The position numbers were made by a program, and so were the translations under genes. DNA of 64,000 nucleotides from Hetaerina americana (taxonomy: Eukaryota; Arthropoda; Insecta; Odonata; Calopterygidae): positions 8,756,306 through 8,820,305 of the forward strand of contig JAKTNV010000023.1 of the NCBI GenBank assembly GCA_022747635.1, in the 5' to 3' direction. This document shows, piece after piece, positions 30,285 to 44,100 of the stretch. The notes beneath the pieces are model-generated. The model did not search any database. It saw only the letters and a program-made list of their open reading frames with translations, and had not been told where the DNA came from. Every line of letters starts with the position of its first letter. Position 1 is the stretch's first letter.

Positions 30285-33200
30285 AATCTCACTCAACACA
30301 AATCAAACAAAAATGTTTCCATGGTGTGTATTCTTGTTCATTTTCATCAAATAAACAAAATAAAACTCAGAATAAATCCTGAAAGATAAGAAATGAGCAT
30401 AAAAGATGCTTCAGCGCAAGTGTTCATGTTACTAAAAGAGCCCAAATTTCTAAAAATATTGCGAAAGGCAACAATTTTCAGTTTCAGAGTGAATGTTTCA
30501 GGTGTATAGAAGGCATTTATTACATTTTTAGAAAATTTAATTTTTCACATTTTTCCATGAAAAGTGCCAATACCCCCCCCTTTGGGTTCTAGGTGAAAAT
30601 CTCACTCGACACAAATCAAACAAAAAAGTTTCCATGGTGTGTATTTCTGTTCATTTTCATCAAATAAACAAAAAAAAACCCAGAATAAATCCTGAAAGAC
30701 AAGAAATGAGCATAAAAGATGCTTCAGCGCAAGTGTTATGTTACTAGAAGAGCCCAAATTTCAAAAAATATTGCGAAAAGCAACAATTTTCAGTTTTAGA
30801 GTGAATATTTGAGGTGTATAGAAGGCATTTATTTCATTTTTAGAAAATTTAATTTTTCACATTTTTCCATGAAAAGTGCCAATACCCTCCCCTTTGGGTT
30901 CTAGGTGAAAATCTCAGTCGACACAAATCAAACAAAAATGTTTCCATGGTGTGTATTGTTGTTCATTTTCATCAAATAAATAAAATAAAACTCAGAATAA
31001 ATCCTGAAAGACAAGAAATGAGCATAAAAGATGCTTCAGCGCAAGTGTTAATGTTACTAAAAGAGCCAAAATTTCTAAAAATTTTGCGAAAAACCATAAT
31101 CTTCTGTTTTACAGTGAATGTTTGAGGTGTATAGAAGGCATTTATTTCATTTTTAGAAAATTTAATTTTTCTCATTTTTCCATGAAAAGTGCCAATAACC
31201 CCCCCTTTGGGTTCTAGGTGAAAATCTCACTCGACACAAATCAAACAAAAATGTTTCCATGGTGTGTATTGTTGTTCATTTTCATCAAATAAACAAAATT
31301 AAACCCAGAATAAATCCTGAAAGACAAGAAATGAGCATAAAAGATGCTTCAGCGCAAGTGTTATTCTTACTATAAGAGCCCAAATTTCTAAAAATATTGC
31401 GAAAAACCACAATCTTCTGTTTGAGAGTGAATGTTTGAGGTGTATAGAAGGCATTTATTTCATTTTTAGAAAATTTAATTTTTCACATTCCATGAAAAGT
31501 TCCAATACCCCCCCCTTTGGGTTCTAGGTGAAAATCTCACTCGACCGAAATCAAACAAAAATGTTTCCATGGTGTGTATTGTTGTTCATTTTCATCAAAT
31601 AAACAAAATTAAACCCAGAATAAATCCTGAAAAACAAGAAATGAGCATAAAAGATGCTTCAGCGCAAGTGTTATTCTTACTATAAGAGCCCAAATTTCTA
31701 AAAATATTGCGAAAAACCACAATCTTCCGTTTTAGAGTGAATGTTTGAGGTGTATAGAAGGCATTTATTTCATTTTTAGAAAATTTAAATTTACTCATTT
31801 TTCCATGAAAAGTGCCAAACCCCCCCTTTGGGTTCTAGGTGAAAATCTCACTCGACACAAATCAAACAAAAATGTTTCCATGGTGTGTATTGTTGTTCAT
31901 TTTCATCAAATAAACAAAATTAAACCCAGAATAAATCCTGAAAGACAAGAAATGAGCATAAAACATGCTTCAGCGCAAGTGTTATTCTTACTATAAGAGC
32001 CCAAATTTTTAAAAATATTGCGAAAAACCACAATCTTCTTTTTTAGAGTGAATGTTTGAGGTGTATAGAAGGCATTTATTTCATTTTTAGAAAATTTAAT
32101 TTTTCAGATTTTTCCATGAAAAGTGCCAATACCCCCCCCTTTGGGTTCTAGGTGAAAATCTCACTCGACACAAATCAAACAAAAATGTTTCCATGGTGTG
32201 TATTGTTGTTCATTTTCATCAAATAAACAAAAAAAAACAGAATTAATCCTGAAAGACAAGAAATGAGCATAAAAGATGCTTCAGCGCAAGTGTTAATGTT
32301 ACTAAAAGAGCCCAAATTTCTAAAAATATTGCGAAAAGCAACAATTTTCAGTTTTAGAGTGAATGTTTCAGGTGTATAGAAGGCATTTATTACATTTTTA
32401 GAAAATTTAAATTTTCACATTTTTCCATGAAAAGTGCCAATACCCCCCCCTTTGGGTTCTGGGCGAAAATCTCACGCGACACAAATCAAACAAAAATGTT
32501 TCCATGGTGTGTATTGTTGTTCATTTTCATCAAATAAACAAAATTAAACCCAGAATAAATCCTGAAAGACAAGAAATGAGCATAAAAGATGCTTCAGCGC
32601 AAGTGTTATTCTTACTATAAGAGCCCAAATTTCTAAAAATATTGCGAAAAACCACAATCTTCTGTTTTAGAGTGAATGTATGAGGTGTATAGAAGGCATT
32701 TATTTCATTTTTAGAAAATTTAATTTTTCACATTTTTCCATGAAAAGATCCAATACCCCCCCCCTTTGGGTTCTAGGTGAAAATCTCACTCAACACATAT
32801 CAAACAAAAATGTTTCCATGGTGTGTATTGTTGTTCATTTTCATCAAATAAACAAAATTAAACCCAGAATAAATCCTGAAAAACAAGAAATGAGCATAAA
32901 AGATGCTTCAGCGCAAGTGTTATTCTTACTATAAGAGCCCAAATTTCTAAAAATATTGCGAAAAACCACAATCTTCTTTTTTGGAGTGAATGTTTGAGGT
33001 GTATAGAAGGCAATTATTTCATTTTTAGAAAATTTAATTTTTTACATTTTTCCATGAAAAGTGCCAATACCCCCCCCCTTTGGGTTCTAGGTGAAAATCT
33101 CACTCGACACAAATCAAACAAAAATGTTTCCATGGTGTGTATTCTTGTTCATTTTCATCAAATAAACAAAATAAAACTCAGAATAAATCCTGAAAGATAA

Positions 33201-35579
33201 GATATGAGCATAAAAGATGCTTCAGCGCAAGTGTTCATGTTACTAAAAGAGCCCAAATTTCTAAAAATATTGCGAAAAGCAACAATTTTCAGTTTTAGAG
33301 TGAATGTTTCAGGTGTATAGAAGGCATTTATTACATTTTTAGAAAATTTAATTTACACATTTTTCCATGAAAAGTGCCAATACCCCCCCCTTTGGGTTCT
33401 AGGTGAAAATCTCACTCGACACAAATCAAACAAAAATATTTCCATGGTGTGTATTGTTGTTCATTTTCATTAAATAAACAAAATTAAACCCAGAATAAAT
33501 CCTGAAAGACAAGAAATTAGCATAAAAGATGCTTCAGCGCAAGTGTTATTCTTACTATAAGAGCCCAAATTTCTAAAAATATTGCGAAAAGCAACAATTT
33601 TCAGTTTTAGAGTAAATGTTTGAGGTGTATAGAAGGCATTAATTTCATTTTTAGAAAATTTAGTTTTTCACATTTTTCCATGAAAAGTGCCAATACCCCC
33701 CCCTTTGGGTTCTAGGTGAAAATCTCAGTCGACACAAATCAAACAAAAATGTTTCCATGGTGTGTATTGTTGTTCATTTTCATCTAATAAATAAATTAAA
33801 ACTCAGATTAAATCCTGAAAGATAAGATATGAGCATAAAAGATGCTTCAGCGCAAGTGTTCATGTTACTAAAAGAGCCCAAATTTCTAAAAATATTGCGA
33901 AAAGCAACAATTTTCAGTTTTAGAGTGAATGTTTCAGGTGTATAGAAGGCATTTATAACATTTTTAGAAAATTTAAATTTTCACATTTTTCCATGAAAAG
34001 TGCCAATACCCCCCCCTTTGGGTTCTAGATGAAAATCTCACTCGACACAAATCAAACAAAAATGTTTCCATGGTGTGTATTCTTGTTCATTTTCATCAAA
34101 TAAACAAAATAAAACTCAGAATAAATCCTGAAAGATAAGATATGAGCATAAAAGATTCTTCAGCGCAAGTGTTCATTTAACTAAAAGAGCCCAAATTTCT
34201 AAAAATATTGCGAAAAGCAACAATTTTCAGTTTTAGAGGGAATGTTTCAGGTGTATAGAAGGCATTTATTACATTTTTAGAAAATTTAATTTTTCACATT
34301 TTTCCATGAAAAGTGCCAATACCCCCCCCTTTGGGTTCTAGGTGAAAATCTCACTCGACACAAATCAAACAAAAATGTTTCCATGGTGTGTATTCTTGTT
34401 CATTTTCATCAAATAAACAAAATTAAACCCAGAATAAATCCTGAAAGACAAGAAATGAGCATAAAAGATGCTTCAGCGCAAGTGTTATTCTTACTATAAG
34501 AGCCCAAATTTCTAAAAATATTGCGAAAAACCACAATCTTCTTTTTTGGAGTGAATGTTTGAGGTGTATTGAAGGCATTTATTTCATTTTTAGAAAATTT
34601 AATTTTTCACATTTTTCCATGAAAAGTGCCAATACCCCCCCCTTTGGGTTCTAGGTGAAAATCTCACTCGACACAAATCAAACAAAAATGTTTCCATGGT
34701 GTGTATTCTTGTTCATTTTCATCAAATAAACAAAATAAAACTCAGAATAAATCCTGAAAGATAAGATATGAGCATAAAAGATTCTTCAAGGCAAGTGTTC
34801 ATTTAACTAAAAGAGCCCAAATTTTTAAAAATATTGCGAAAAGCAACAATTTTCAGTTTTAGAGGGAATGTTTCAGGTGTATAGAAGGCATTTATTACAT
34901 TTTTAGAAAATTTAATTTTTCACATTTTTCCATGAAAAGTGCCAATATCCCCCCTTTGGGTTCTAGGTGAAAATCTCACTCGACACAAATCAATCAAAAA
35001 TGTTTCCATTGTGTGTATTGTTGTTCATTTTCATTAAATAAACAAAATTAAACCCAGAATAAATCCTGAAAGACAAGAAATTAGCATAAAAGATGCTTCA
35101 GCGCAAGTGTTATTCTTACTATTAGAGCCCAAATTTCTAAAAATTTTGCGAAAAACAACAATCTTCTATTTTAGAGTGAATGTTTGAGGTGTATAGAAGG
35201 CATTTATTTCATTTTTAGAAAATTTAATTTTTCTCATTTTTCCATGAAAAGTGCCAAAACCCCCCCTTTCGGTTCTAGGTGAAAATCTCACTCGACACAA
35301 ATCAAACAAAAATGTTTCCATGGTGTGTATTTTTGTTCATTTTCATCAAATAAACAAAAAAAACCAAGAATAAATCCTGAAGGATAACAAATGAGCATAA
35401 AAGATGCTTCAGCCGAAGTGTTAATGTTACTAAAAGAGCCCAAATTTCTAAAAATATATCGAAAAAACCATAATCTTCTGTTATAGAGTGAATGTTAGAG
35501 GTGTATAGAAGGCATTTATTTCATTTTTAGAAAATTTAATTTTTCTCATTTTTCCATGAAAAGTGCCAATACCCCCCCC

Positions 35580-38500
35580 TTTGGGTTCTAGGTGAAAATC
35601 ACACTCGACACAAATCAAACAAAAATGTTTCCATGGTGTGTATTGTTGTTCATTTTCATCAAATAAATAAAATTAAACCCAGAATAAATCCTGAAAGACA
35701 AGAAATGAGCATAAAAGATGCTTCAGCGCAAGTGTTATTCTTACTATAAGAGCCCAAATTTCTAAAAATATTGCGAAAAACCACAATCTTCTGTTTGAGA
35801 GTGAATGTTTGAGGTGTATAGAAGGCATTTATTTCATTTTTAGAAAATTTTATTTTTCACATTTTTCCATGAAAAGTTCCAATACCCCCCCCTTTGGGTT
35901 CTAGGTGAAAATCTCACTCGACCGAAATCAAACAAAAATGTTTCCATGGTGTGTATTGTTGTTCATTTTCATCAAATAAACAAAATTAAACCCAGAATAA
36001 ATCCTGAAAAACAAGAAATGAGCATAAAAGATGCTTCAGCGCAAGTGTTATTCTTACTATAAGAGCCCAAATTTCTAAAAATATTGCGAAAAACCACAAT
36101 CTTCTTTTTTGGAGTGAATGTTTGAGGTGTATAGAAGGCATTTATTTCATTTTTAGAAAATTTAATTTTTCACATTTTTCCGTGAAAAGTGCCAATACCC
36201 TTTGGGTTCTAGGTGAAAATCTCACCAGACACAAATCAAACAAATGTTTCCATGGTGTGTATTGTTGTTCATACTCATCAAATAAACAAAATTAAACCCA
36301 GAATAAATCCTGAAAAACAAGAAATGAGCATAAAAGATGCTTCAGCACAAGTGTTATTCTTACTATAAGAGCCCAAATTTCTAAAAATATTGCGAAAAAC
36401 CACAATCTTCTTTTTTAGAGTGAATGTTTGAGGTGTATAGAAGGCATTTATTTCATTTTTAGAAAATTTAATTTTTCACATTTTTCCATGAAAAGTGCCA
36501 ATACCCCCCCTTTGCGTTCTAGGTGAAAATCTCCCTCGACACAAATCAAACAAAAATGTTTCCATGGTGTGTATTGTTGTTCATTTTCATCAAATAAAAA
36601 AAATTAAACCCAGAATAAATCCTGAAAGACAAGAAATGAGCATAAAAGATGCTTCAGCGCAAGTGTTAATGTTACTATAAGAGCCAAATTTCTAAAAATA
36701 TTGCGAAAAGCAACAATTTTCATTTTTAGAGTGAATGTTTGAGGTGTATAGAAGGCATTTATTTCATTTTTAGAAAATTAATTTTTTCACATTTTTCTGT
36801 GAAAAGTGCCAATACCCCCCCCTTTGGGTTCTAGGTGAAAATCTCACTCGACACAAATCAAACAAAAATGTTTCCATGGTGTGTATTTTTGTTCATTTTC
36901 ATCAAATAAACAAAGTTAAACCCAGAATAAATCCTGAAAAACAAGAAATGAGCATAAAAGATGCTTCAGCGCAAGTGTTAATGTTACTATAAGAGCCCAA
37001 ATTTCTAAAAATATTGCGAAAAACCACAATCTACTTTTTTGGAGTGAATGTTTGAGGTGTATAGAAGGCATTTATTTCATTTTTAGAAAATTTAATTTTT
37101 CCATTTTTCCATGAAAAGTGCCAATACCCCCCCCTTTGGGTTCTAGGTGAAAATCTCACTCGACCGAAATCAAACAAAAATGTTTCCATGGTGTGTATTG
37201 TTGTTCATTTTCATCTAATAAATAAATTAAAACTCAGATTAAATCCTGAAAGATAAGATATGAGCATAAAAGATGCTTCAGCGCAAGTGTTCATGTTACT
37301 AAAAGAGCCCAAATTTCTAAAAATATTGCGAAAAGCAACAATTTTCAGTTTTAGAGTGAATGTTTCAGGTGTATAGAAGGCATTTATAACATTTTTAGAA
37401 AATTTAAATTTTCACATTTTTCCATGAAAAGTGCCAATACCCCCCCCTTTGGGTTCTAGATGAAAATCTCACTCGACACAAATCAAACAAAAATGTTTCC
37501 ATGGTGTGTATTCTTGTTCATTTTCATCAAATAAACAAAATAAAACTCAGAATAAATCCTGAGAACCCTTTGGGTTCTAGGTGAAAATCTCACTCGACAC
37601 AAATCAAACAAAAATGTTTCCATGGTGTGTATTCTTGTTCATTTTCATCAAATAAACAAAATTAAACCCAGAATAAATCCTGAAAGACAAGAAATGAGCA
37701 TAAAAGATGCTTCAGCGCAAGTGTTATTCTTACTATAAGAGCCCAAATTTCTAAAAATATTGCGAAAAACCACAATCTTCTTTTTTGGAGTGAATGTTTG
37801 AGGTGTATTGAAGGCATTTATTTCATTTTTAGAAAATTTAATTTTTCACATTTTTCCATGAAAAGTGCCAATACCCCCCTCTTTGGGTTCTAGGTGAAAA
37901 TCTCACTCGACACAAATCAAACAAAAATGTTTCCATGGTGTGTATTCTTGTTCATTTTCATCAAATAAACAAAATAAAACTCAGAATAAATCCTGAAAGA
38001 TAAGATATGAGCATAAAAGATTCTTCAAGGCAAGTGTTCATTTAACTAAAAGAGCCCAAATTTTTAAAAATATTGCGAAAAGCAACAATTTTCAGTTTTA
38101 GAGGGAATGTTTCAGGTGTATAGAAGGCATTTATTACATTTTTAGAAAATTTAATTTTTCACATTTTTCCATGAAAAGTGCCAATACCCCCCCCCTTTTC
38201 TAGGTGAAAATCTCACTCGACACAAATCAAACAAAAATGTTTCCATGGTGTGTATTGTTGTTCATTTTCATTAAATAAACAAAATTAAACCCAGAATAAA
38301 TCCTGAAAGACAAGAAATTAGCATAAAAGATGCTTCAGCGCAAGTGTTATTCTTACTATTAGAGCCCAAATTTCTAAAAATTTTGCGAAAAACAACAATC
38401 TTCTATTTTAGAGTGAATGTTTGAGGTGTATAGAAGGCATTTATTTCATTTTTAGAAAATTTAATTTTTCTCATTTTTCCATGAAAAGTGCCAAAACCCC

Positions 38501-40340
38501 CCCTTTCGGTTCTAGGTGAAAATCTCACTCGACACAAATCAAACAAAAATGTTTCCATGGTGTGTATTTTTGTTCATTTTCATCAAATAAACAAAAAAAA
38601 ACCAAGAATAAATCCTGAAGGATAACAAATGAGCATAAAAGATGCTTCAGCCGAAGTGTTAATGTTACTAAAAGAGCCCAAATTTCTAAAAATATATCGA
38701 AAAACCATAATCTTCTGTTATAGAGTGAATGTTTGAGGTGTATAGAAGGCATTTATTTCATTTTTAGAAAATTTAATTTTTCTCATTTTTCCATGAAAAG
38801 TGCCAATACCCCCCCCTTTGGGTTCTAGGTGAAAATCACACTCGACACAAATCATACAAAAATGTTTCCATGGTGTGTATTGTTGTTCATTTTCATCAAA
38901 TAAATAAAATTAAACCCAGAATAAATCCTGAAAGACAAGAAATGAGCATAAAAGATGCTTCAGCGCAAGTGTTATTCTTACTATAAGAGCCCAAATTTCT
39001 AAAAATATTGCGAAAAACCACAATCTTCTGTTTGAGAGTGAATGTTTGAGGTGTATAGAAGGCATTTTATTTCATTTTTAGAAAATTTTATTTTTCACAT
39101 TTTTCCATGAAAAGTTCCAATACCCCCCCCTTTGGGTTCTAGGTGAAAATCTCACTCGACCGAAATCAAACAAAAATGTTTCCATGGTGTGTATTGTTGT
39201 TCATTTTCATCAAATAAACAAAATTAAACCCAGAATAAATCCTGAAAAACAAGAAATGAGCATAAAAGATGCTTCAGCGCAAGTGTTATTCTTACTATAA
39301 GAGCCCAAATTTCTAAAAATATTGCGAAAAACCTCAATCTTCTTTTTTGGAGTGAATGTTTGAGGTGTATAGAAGGCATTTATTTCATTTTTAGAAAATT
39401 TAATTTTTCACATTTTTCCGTGAAAAGTGCCAATACCCTTAGGGTTCTAGGTGAAAATCTCACCAGACACAAATCAAACAAATGTTTCCATGGTGTGTAT
39501 TGTTGTTCATACTCATCAAATAAACAAAATTAAACCCAGAATAAATCCTGAAAAACAAGAAATGAGCATAAAAGATGCTTCAGCGCAAGTGTTATTCTTA
39601 CTATAAGAGCCCAAATTTCTAAAAATATTGCGAAAAACTACAATCTTCCTTTTTAGAGTGAATGTTTGAGGTGTATAGAAGGCATTTATTTCATTTTTAG
39701 AAAATTTAATTTTTCACATTTTTCCATGAAAAGAGCCAATACCCCCCCCTTTGCGTTCTAGGTGAAAATCTCCCTCGACACAAATCAAACAAAAATGTTT
39801 CCATGGTGTGTATTGTTGTTCATTTTCATCAAATAAAAAAAATTAAACCCAGAATAAATCCTGAAAGACAAGAAATGAGCATAAAAGATGCTTCAGCGCA
39901 AGTGTTAATGTTACTATAAGAGCCAAATTTCTAAAAATATTGCGAAAAGCAACAATTTTCATTTTTAGAGTGAATGTTTGAGGTGTATAGAAGGCATTTA
40001 TTTCATTTTTAGAAAATTAATTTTTTCCCATTTTTCTGTGAAAAGTGCCAATACCCCCCCTTTGGGTTCTAGGTGAAAATCTCACTCGACACAAATCAAA
40101 CAAAAATGTTTCCATGGTGTGTATTTTTGTTCATTTTCATCAAATAAACAAAGTTAAACCCAGAATAAATCCTGAAAAACAAGAAATGAGCATAAAAGAT
40201 GCTTCAGCGCAAGTGTTAATGTTACTATAAGAGCCCAAATTTCTAAAAATATTGCGAAAAACCACAATCTACTTTTTTGGAGTGAATGTTTGAGGTGTAT
40301 AGAAGGCATTTATTTCATTTTTAGAAAATTTAATTTTTCC
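35580..40340. repeat. Satellite higher-order block, copy A1
   Basis: About 15 monomers including distinctive truncated ones. Markers: CTCACCAGACACAAA at 36221 and 39460, CCTGAGAACCCTTTGGG at 37558, and CCAAGAATAAATCCTGAAGG near 38602. The same succession recurs about 5.53-5.54 kb to the right (41115-45870). Inside the block a ~3.24-kb segment is itself repeated. Confidence 0.8.
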
Positions 40341-41114
40341 ATTTTTCCATGAAAAGTGCCAATACCCTCCCCTTTGGGTTCTAGGTGAAAATCTCAGTCG
40401 ACACAAATCAAACAAAAATGTTTCCATGGTGTGTATTGTTGTTCATTTTCATCAAATAAATAAAATAAAACTCAGAATAAATCCTGAAAGACAAGAAATG
40501 AGCATAAAAGATGCTTCAGCGCAAGTGTTAATGTTACTAAAAGAGCCAAAATTTCTAAAAATTTTGCGAAAAACCATAATCTTCTGTTTTACAGTGAATG
40601 TTTGAGGTGTATAGAAGGCATTTATTTCATTTTTAGAAAATTTAATTTTTCCATTTTTCCATGAAAAGTGCCAATACCCCCCCCTTTGGGTTCTAGGTGA
40701 AAATCTCACTCGACCGAAATCAAACAAAAATGTTTCCATGGTGTGTATTGTTGTTCATTTTCATCTAATAAATAAATTAAAACTCAGATTAAATCCTGAA
40801 AGATAAGATATGAGCATAAAAGATGCTTCAGCGCAAGTGTTCATGTTACTAAAAGAGCCCAAATTTCTAAAAATATTGCGAAAAGCAACAATTTTCAGTT
40901 TTAGAGTGAATGTTTCAGGTGTATAGAAGGCATTTATAACATTTTTAGAAAATTTAAATTTTCACATTTTTCCATGAAAAGTGCCAATACCCCCCCCTTT
41001 GGGTTCTAGATGAAAATCTCACTCGACACAAATCAAACAAAAATGTTTCCATGGTGTGTATTCTTGTTCATTTTCATCAAATAAACAAAATAAAACTCAG
41101 AATAAATCCTGAGA

Positions 41115-44100
41115 ACCCTTTGGGTTCTAGGTGAAAATCTCACTCGACACAAATCAAACAAAAATGTTTCCATGGTGTGTATTGTTGTTCATTTTCATCA
41201 AATAAATAAAATTAAACCCAGAATAAATCCTGAAAGACAAGAAATGAGCATAAAAGATGCTTCAGCGCAAGTGTTATTCTTACTATAAGAGCCCAAATTT
41301 CTAAAAATATTGCGAAAAACCACAATCTTCTGTTTGAGAGTGAATGTTTGAGGTGTATAGAAGGCATTTATTTCATTTTTAGAAAATTTTATTTTTCACA
41401 TTTTTCCATGAAAAGTTCCAATACCCCCCCCTTTGGGTTCTAGGTGAAAATCTCACTCGACCGAAATCAAACAAAAATGTTTCCATGGTGTGTATTGTTG
41501 TTCATTTTCATCAAATAAACAAAATTAAACCCAGAATAAATCCTGAAAAACAAGAAATGAGCATAAAAGATGCTTCAGCGCAAGTGTTATTCTTACTATA
41601 AGAGCCCAAATTTCTAAAAATATTGCGAAAAACCACAATCTTCTTTTTTGGAGTGAATGTTTGAGGTGTATAGAAGGCATTTATTTCATTTTTAGAAAAT
41701 TTAATTTTTCACATTTTTCCGTGAAAAGTGCCAATACCCTTTGGGTTCTAGGTGAAAATCTCACCAGACACAAATCAAACAAATGTTTCCATGGTGTGTA
41801 TTGTTGTTCATACTCATCAAATAAACAAAATTAAACCCAGAATAAATCCTGAAAAACAAGAAATGAGCATAAAAGATGCTTCAGCACAAGTGTTATTCTT
41901 ACTATAAGAGCCCAAATTTCTAAAAATATTGCGAAAAACCACAATCTTCTTTTTTAGAGTGAATGTTTGAGGTGTATAGAAGGCATTTATTTCATTTTTA
42001 GAAAATTTAATTTTTCACATTTTTCCATGAAAAGTGCCAATACCCCCCCTTTGCGTTCTAGGTGAAAATCTCCCTCGACACAAATCAAACAAAAATGTTT
42101 CCATGGTGTGTATTGTTGTTCATTTTCATCAAATAAAAAAAATTAAACCCAGAATAAATCCTGAAAGACAAGAAATGAGCATAAAAGATGCTTCAGCGCA
42201 AGTGTTAATGTTACTATAAGAGCCAAATTTCTAAAAATATTGCGAAAAGCAACAATTTTCATTTTTAGAGTGAATGTTTGAGGTGTATAGAAGGCATTTA
42301 TTTCATTTTTAGAAAATTAATTTTTTCACATTTTTCTGTGAAAAGTGCCAATACCCCCCCCTTTGGGTTCTAGGTGAAAATCTCACTCGACACAAATCAA
42401 ACAAAAATGTTTCCATGGTGTGTATTTTTGTTCATTTTCATCAAATAAACAAAGTTAAACCCAGAATAAATCCTGAAAAACAAGAAATGAGCATAAAAGA
42501 TGCTTCAGCGCAAGTGTTAATGTTACTATAAGAGCCCAAATTTCTAAAAATATTGCGAAAAACCACAATCTACTTTTTTGGAGTGAATGTTTGAGGTGTA
42601 TAGAAGGCATTTATTTCATTTTTAGAAAATTTAATTTTTCCATTTTTCCATGAAAAGTGCCAATACCCCCCCCTTTGGGTTCTAGGTGAAAATCTCACTC
42701 GACCGAAATCAAACAAAAATGTTTCCATGGTGTGTATTGTTGTTCATTTTCATCTAATAAATAAATTAAAACTCAGATTAAATCCTGAAAGATAAGATAT
42801 GAGCATAAAAGATGCTTCAGCGCAAGTGTTCATGTTACTAAAAGAGCCCAAATTTCTAAAAATATTGCGAAAAGCAACAATTTTCAGTTTTAGAGTGAAT
42901 GTTTCAGGTGTATAGAAGGCATTTATAACATTTTTAGAAAATTTAAATTTTCACATTTTTCCATGAAAAGTGCCAATACCCCCCCCTTTGGGTTCTAGAT
43001 GAAAATCTCACTCGACACAAATCAAACAAAAATGTTTCCATGGTGTGTATTCTTGTTCATTTTCATCAAATAAACAAAATAAAAACTCAGAATAAATCCT
43101 GAGAACCCTTTGGGTTCTAGGTGAAAATCTCACTCGACACAAATCAAACAAAATGTTTCCATGGTGTGTATTCTTGTTCATTTTCATCAAATAAACAAAA
43201 TTAAACCCAGAATAAATCCTGGAAAGACAAGAAATGAGCATAAAAGATGCTTCAGCGCAAGTGTTATCTTACTATAAGAGCCCAAATTTCTAAAAATATT
43301 GCGAAAACCACAATCTTCTTTTTTGGAGTGAATGTTTGAGGTGTATTGAAGGCATTTATTTCATTTTTAGAAAATTTAATTTTTCACATTTTTCCATGAA
43401 AAGTGCCAATACCCCCCTCTTTGGGTTCTAGGTGAAAATCTCACTCGACACAAATCAACAAAAATGTTTCCATGGTGTGTATTCTTGTTCATTTTCATCA
43501 AATAAACAAAATAAAACTCAGAATAAATCCTGAAAGATAAGATATGAGCATAAAAGATTCTTCAAGGCAAGTGTTCATTAACTAAAAGAGCCCAAATTTT
43601 TAAAAATATTGCGAAAAGCAACAATTTTCAGTTTTAGAGGGAGTGTTTCAGGTGTATAGAAGGCATTTATTACATTTTAGAAAATTTAATTTTTCACATT
43701 TTTCCATGAAAAGTGCCAATACCCCCCCCCTTTTCTAGGTGAAAATCTCACTCGACACAAATCAAACAAAATGTTTCCATGGTGTGTATTGTTGTTCATT
43801 TTCATTAAATAAACAAAATTAAACCCAGAATAAATCCTGAAAGACAAGAAATTAGCATAAAAGATGCTTCAGCGCAGTGTTATTCTTACTATTAGAGCCC
43901 AAATTTCTAAAAAATTTTGCGAAAAACAACAATCTTCTATTTTAGAGTGAATGTTTGAGGTGTATAGAAGGCATTTATTTCATTTTTAGAAAATTTAATT
44001 TTTCTCATTTTTCCATGAAAAGTGCCAAAACCCCCCCTTTCGGTTCTAGGTGAAAATCTCACTCGACACAAATCAAACAAAAATGTTTCCATGGTGTGTA

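Noticed and set aside
30560..30600. G-quadruplex series from the C run in each monomer
   Set aside because: Only one G7 run per ~312 bp on the complementary strand, too far apart for an intramolecular structure.
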